A program made the translations under genes and the position numbers. The notes beneath the pieces are model-generated. The model saw nothing but the letters and a program-made list of their open reading frames with translations, made no database searches and had not been told where the DNA came from. Below, in pieces: positions 62,392 to 64,000 of a stretch of 64,000 nt of DNA. The stretch is taken from NCBI RefSeq assembly GCF_904848665.1, contig NZ_CAJHCQ010000004.1, forward strand, positions 186,001 through 250,000, written 5' to 3'. Within the stretch, counting starts at the first letter, position 1; each line of letters begins with the position of its first letter. This stretch comes from Paraburkholderia hiiakae (lineage in GTDB: Bacteria > Pseudomonadota > Gammaproteobacteria > Burkholderiales > Burkholderiaceae).

Positions 62392-62850
62392 TCATGGCTT
62401 GCGCAGCAACTCGATGACGCGCGTCGGCCGCATGTGATTGAGCGCGAAGTGCAGGCGTCCCGGGCTGCGGCGCGCGCCCGGTTCGCGCGCGGCGTTGCGC
62501 TGCCAGTCGACGGCATTGGGCTCTTCGGGCTCGCACATGCCGAGGTCGACGAGTTCGTATCCGGACTCCAGCGCGATCGGCAGCCGATGCACGCCCTTGC
62601 GGCTGTCGAAACCCGCCAGGCCGTCATTCGCTTCGGCCACGCTGTTGTCGAGCGTCGCGTTGCAGGTCGTCTCTTCGTCGGGGCCAATGCAGCCGTCGCC
62701 CGCGAGGCGCGCGGCTTCACGGTTCTTGCCGTCGGTGTCGACCGAGCTATCGTGCGTGCGGTCGTTGTGGAGTTCGGCGCTGCGCGGCCGCGACAACGAC
62801 GAGCTCACATCTCCCACATTCGCTTTTTGCATGTCGTCGGGACGATTCAT
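62392..62850 (-). CDS. Hypothetical protein near the quorum-sensing locus
   Basis: A 152-residue soluble protein starting MNRPDDMQKANVGDVSSSLS. It has an unusually good ribosome-binding site (AAGGAGGAAG) 7-8 bases upstream, which fixes this start inside a longer frame. The N-terminal half is polar and disordered; the C-terminal half (NSVAEANDGLAGFDSRKGVHRLPIALESGYELVDLGMCEPEEPNAVDWQRNAAREPGARRSPGRLHFALNHMRPTRVIELL) looks conserved and may be the DUF3005 family of Burkholderia, from memory and unverified. The function is unknown. Confidence 0.72.
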   Translation of the reverse strand: MNRPDDMQKANVGDVSSSLSRPRSAELHNDRTHDSSVDTDGKNREAARLAGDGCIGPDEETTCNATLDNSVAEANDGLAGFDSRKGVHRLPIALESGYELVDLGMCEPEEPNAVDWQRNAAREPGARRSPGRLHFALNHMRPTRVIELLRKP

Positions 62851-63156
62851 GATTCTTCCTCCTTGGAAGATCGGGGTGCAGGCGTTCAGCAGGCCATTCC
62901 GCAAGCGCCGTTCCGCTGCAGCGCCGCACCCTTGAATCGGCATGAAAAGCAAGCCGGTTCGCCAGGAGAACGCCTCCAGCGATGTTGCATTTTTTTCGTT
63001 GGTTTGGACTTTTTCCCAGGAGTATGATCCTCTTTCAACGAGTTGGCGCGCTTCGATTAATGGGCCGGGCGAGGGCTCATGCTGTGGCTTTGCCGCACGA
63101 TCTTGAATGCACGCGCCAAATAAAACGGACGAGGCAGTCAGGGGCGGGTGACACAC
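62851..63156. other. 306-bp intergenic stretch
   Basis: Apart from the leader and ribosome-binding site of the minus-strand hypothetical gene, nothing distinct is visible. The T-rich tract near 62990-63015 may belong to one of the divergent promoters. Confidence 0.4.
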
Positions 63157-63390
63157 ATGCACTTCGACGCTGCATTTACGCATCGTGGCTATTTGCTGAA
63201 TTGCGCACCGGCGCGCGCCGGTGACGGCACATATCAACCGTATGTGGTGATTTCGCGCTCGAGCGATGGCGAACTCGTTGCCAACCGTTTTTTCCCTGCT
63301 GAGCTGCGCTTTTCCGATGAGGCGGCCGCCATCGCCCATGCGCGCGACTGGGCCGTTCGCTGGATCGACGCGAGCACGGTCACGCTTTGA
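63157..63390 (+). CDS. Small hypothetical protein
   Basis: A 77-residue protein (80 if the GTG at 63148 is used): MHFDAAFTHRGYLLNCAPARAGDGTYQPYVVISRSSDGELVANRFFPAELRFSDEAAAIAHARDWAVRWID. Three beta strands then a helix. It looks like a genuine small cytoplasmic protein with good codon usage; I cannot name the family with confidence. Confidence 0.65.
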   Translation: MHFDAAFTHRGYLLNCAPARAGDGTYQPYVVISRSSDGELVANRFFPAELRFSDEAAAIAHARDWAVRWIDASTVTL

Positions 63391-63514
63391 ACGCGCGCGC
63401 TCTCCGGGCGCAGCCTGTCTCCGAGGGCGCTTCGGCGAACTCCGGCAAAACGCGGTAATCTCTGGGGTCGATACACTCACTCCCGCACAGACCTTGCGTC
63501 TGCTGCCGCATCAC

Positions 63515-64000
63515 CATGTCCAAAGCTGCTTCCCCTGAATGGGGTCTAGAACAAATCGTCGCCGATCTGCGTGCGTCGCGTGAAGAACGGCACCGCACGC
63601 GCCATCCACTCGGTATACGCGAATTGCCGTCGCGCGATGCGGTCGTCAACATCGTGGCCGGCCTGCGCGCCGCGCTCTTTCCCACGCATTACGGCGCGCC
63701 CGACCTGACCGACGAGAGTATCGACTACTACGTCGGCCATACGCTCGACAGCACCTTGCGGCTGCTTGCCGAGCAGATTCGCCGCGCGTTGCGCTTCCTG
63801 CCGGAAAGCTCTCAGGCCAGCGACGACGAACTGCGCGTGCGTGCATTTGAAGTCGCGCGCGAGTTCGGCCGGCAACTACCCGATATTCGCGCGCTGCTCG
63901 TGAGCGACATTCAGGCGGCGTTCACGGGCGACCCGGCCGCGCAGCACATCACCGAGATCCTGCTGTGCTACCCGGGCGTGTGGGCCATGACGCACCATCG
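63515..64000 (+). CDS. Serine O-acetyltransferase (N-terminal part, cut by window end)
   Basis: The reading frame is open from MSKAASPEWGLEQIVADLRASREERHRTR through the last base with no stop; 162 codons are present. The helical N-terminal region and ITEILLCYPGVWAMTHH match the long-form serine acetyltransferases (EpsC/SrpH type), which make O-acetylserine for cysteine synthesis. The left-handed beta-helix catalytic domain should follow beyond the window. Confidence 0.85.

Overview
The window is high-GC DNA with dense, short-gapped genes. It looks like a chromosome segment of a plant- or soil-type Burkholderiales (Paraburkholderia/Caballeronia-like). The grounds are the gene families (five-step hut pathway, many LysR regulators, MHS-type MFS transporters, a luxI-rsaL-luxR locus) and the codon usage. 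The genus is inferred; no rRNA, tRNA, CRISPR array, insertion sequence or prophage was seen.

Layout. 0.1-9.8 kb: an MFS exporter with a divergent GcvA-like LysR, a secreted BON protein, a LysR divergent from mmsAB (valine catabolism), a squalene/phytoene-synthase-like gene divergent from an unknown gene, and a small conserved-looking protein. 9.9-17 kb: a bamA paralogue outside the usual rseP-skp-lpxD context, a long inverted repeat of almost 600 bp, and an AbgR-like LysR divergent from an M20 amidohydrolase and an MHS transporter. 17.4-23.7 kb: a tripartite RND efflux operon whose adaptor lipoprotein carries a C-terminal OmpA-like domain. 23.7-28.1 kb: small genes, an ankyrin protein, an AtoE-type transporter and a 1-Cys peroxiredoxin. 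28.2-33.3 kb: an SsuABC/TauABC-type ABC importer divergent from a TctDE-like two-component system. 33.4-42 kb: hutC, hutUDIFG and a convergent NCS1 permease that has its own HutC-like operator; hutH is absent here.

42-64 kb: a ClsC-like phospholipase D lipoprotein; a LysR divergent from a gamma-glutamyltransferase-family gene and MHS transporter; a 2-hydroxyacid dehydrogenase divergent from a CoA-transferase/HMG-CoA-lyase/VOC/LysR cluster; a sugar-porter-type MFS gene; an EgtB-family gene; an FNR regulator; a universal stress protein; a DHA2 drug exporter; a quorum-sensing locus arranged luxI-rsaL-luxR with a perfect 16-bp palindrome in the shared promoter; two small hypothetical proteins; and a serine acetyltransferase cut by the right edge.

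How the genes work together. Most of the window is small catabolic modules (regulator, enzyme, transporter) for valine, N-acyl amino acids, histidine/urocanate, gamma-glutamyl compounds and branched acyl-CoAs, placed between envelope functions (BamA, RND pump, ClsC, BON) and stress or signalling genes (Prx, FNR, Usp, AHL signalling). The observations most worth following are the adaptor-OmpA fusion, the HutC-box-linked permease with missing hutH, the paired 19-bp/13-bp palindromes at 27.2 kb, the solitary EgtB homologue, the orphan BamA and the long inverted repeat behind it.
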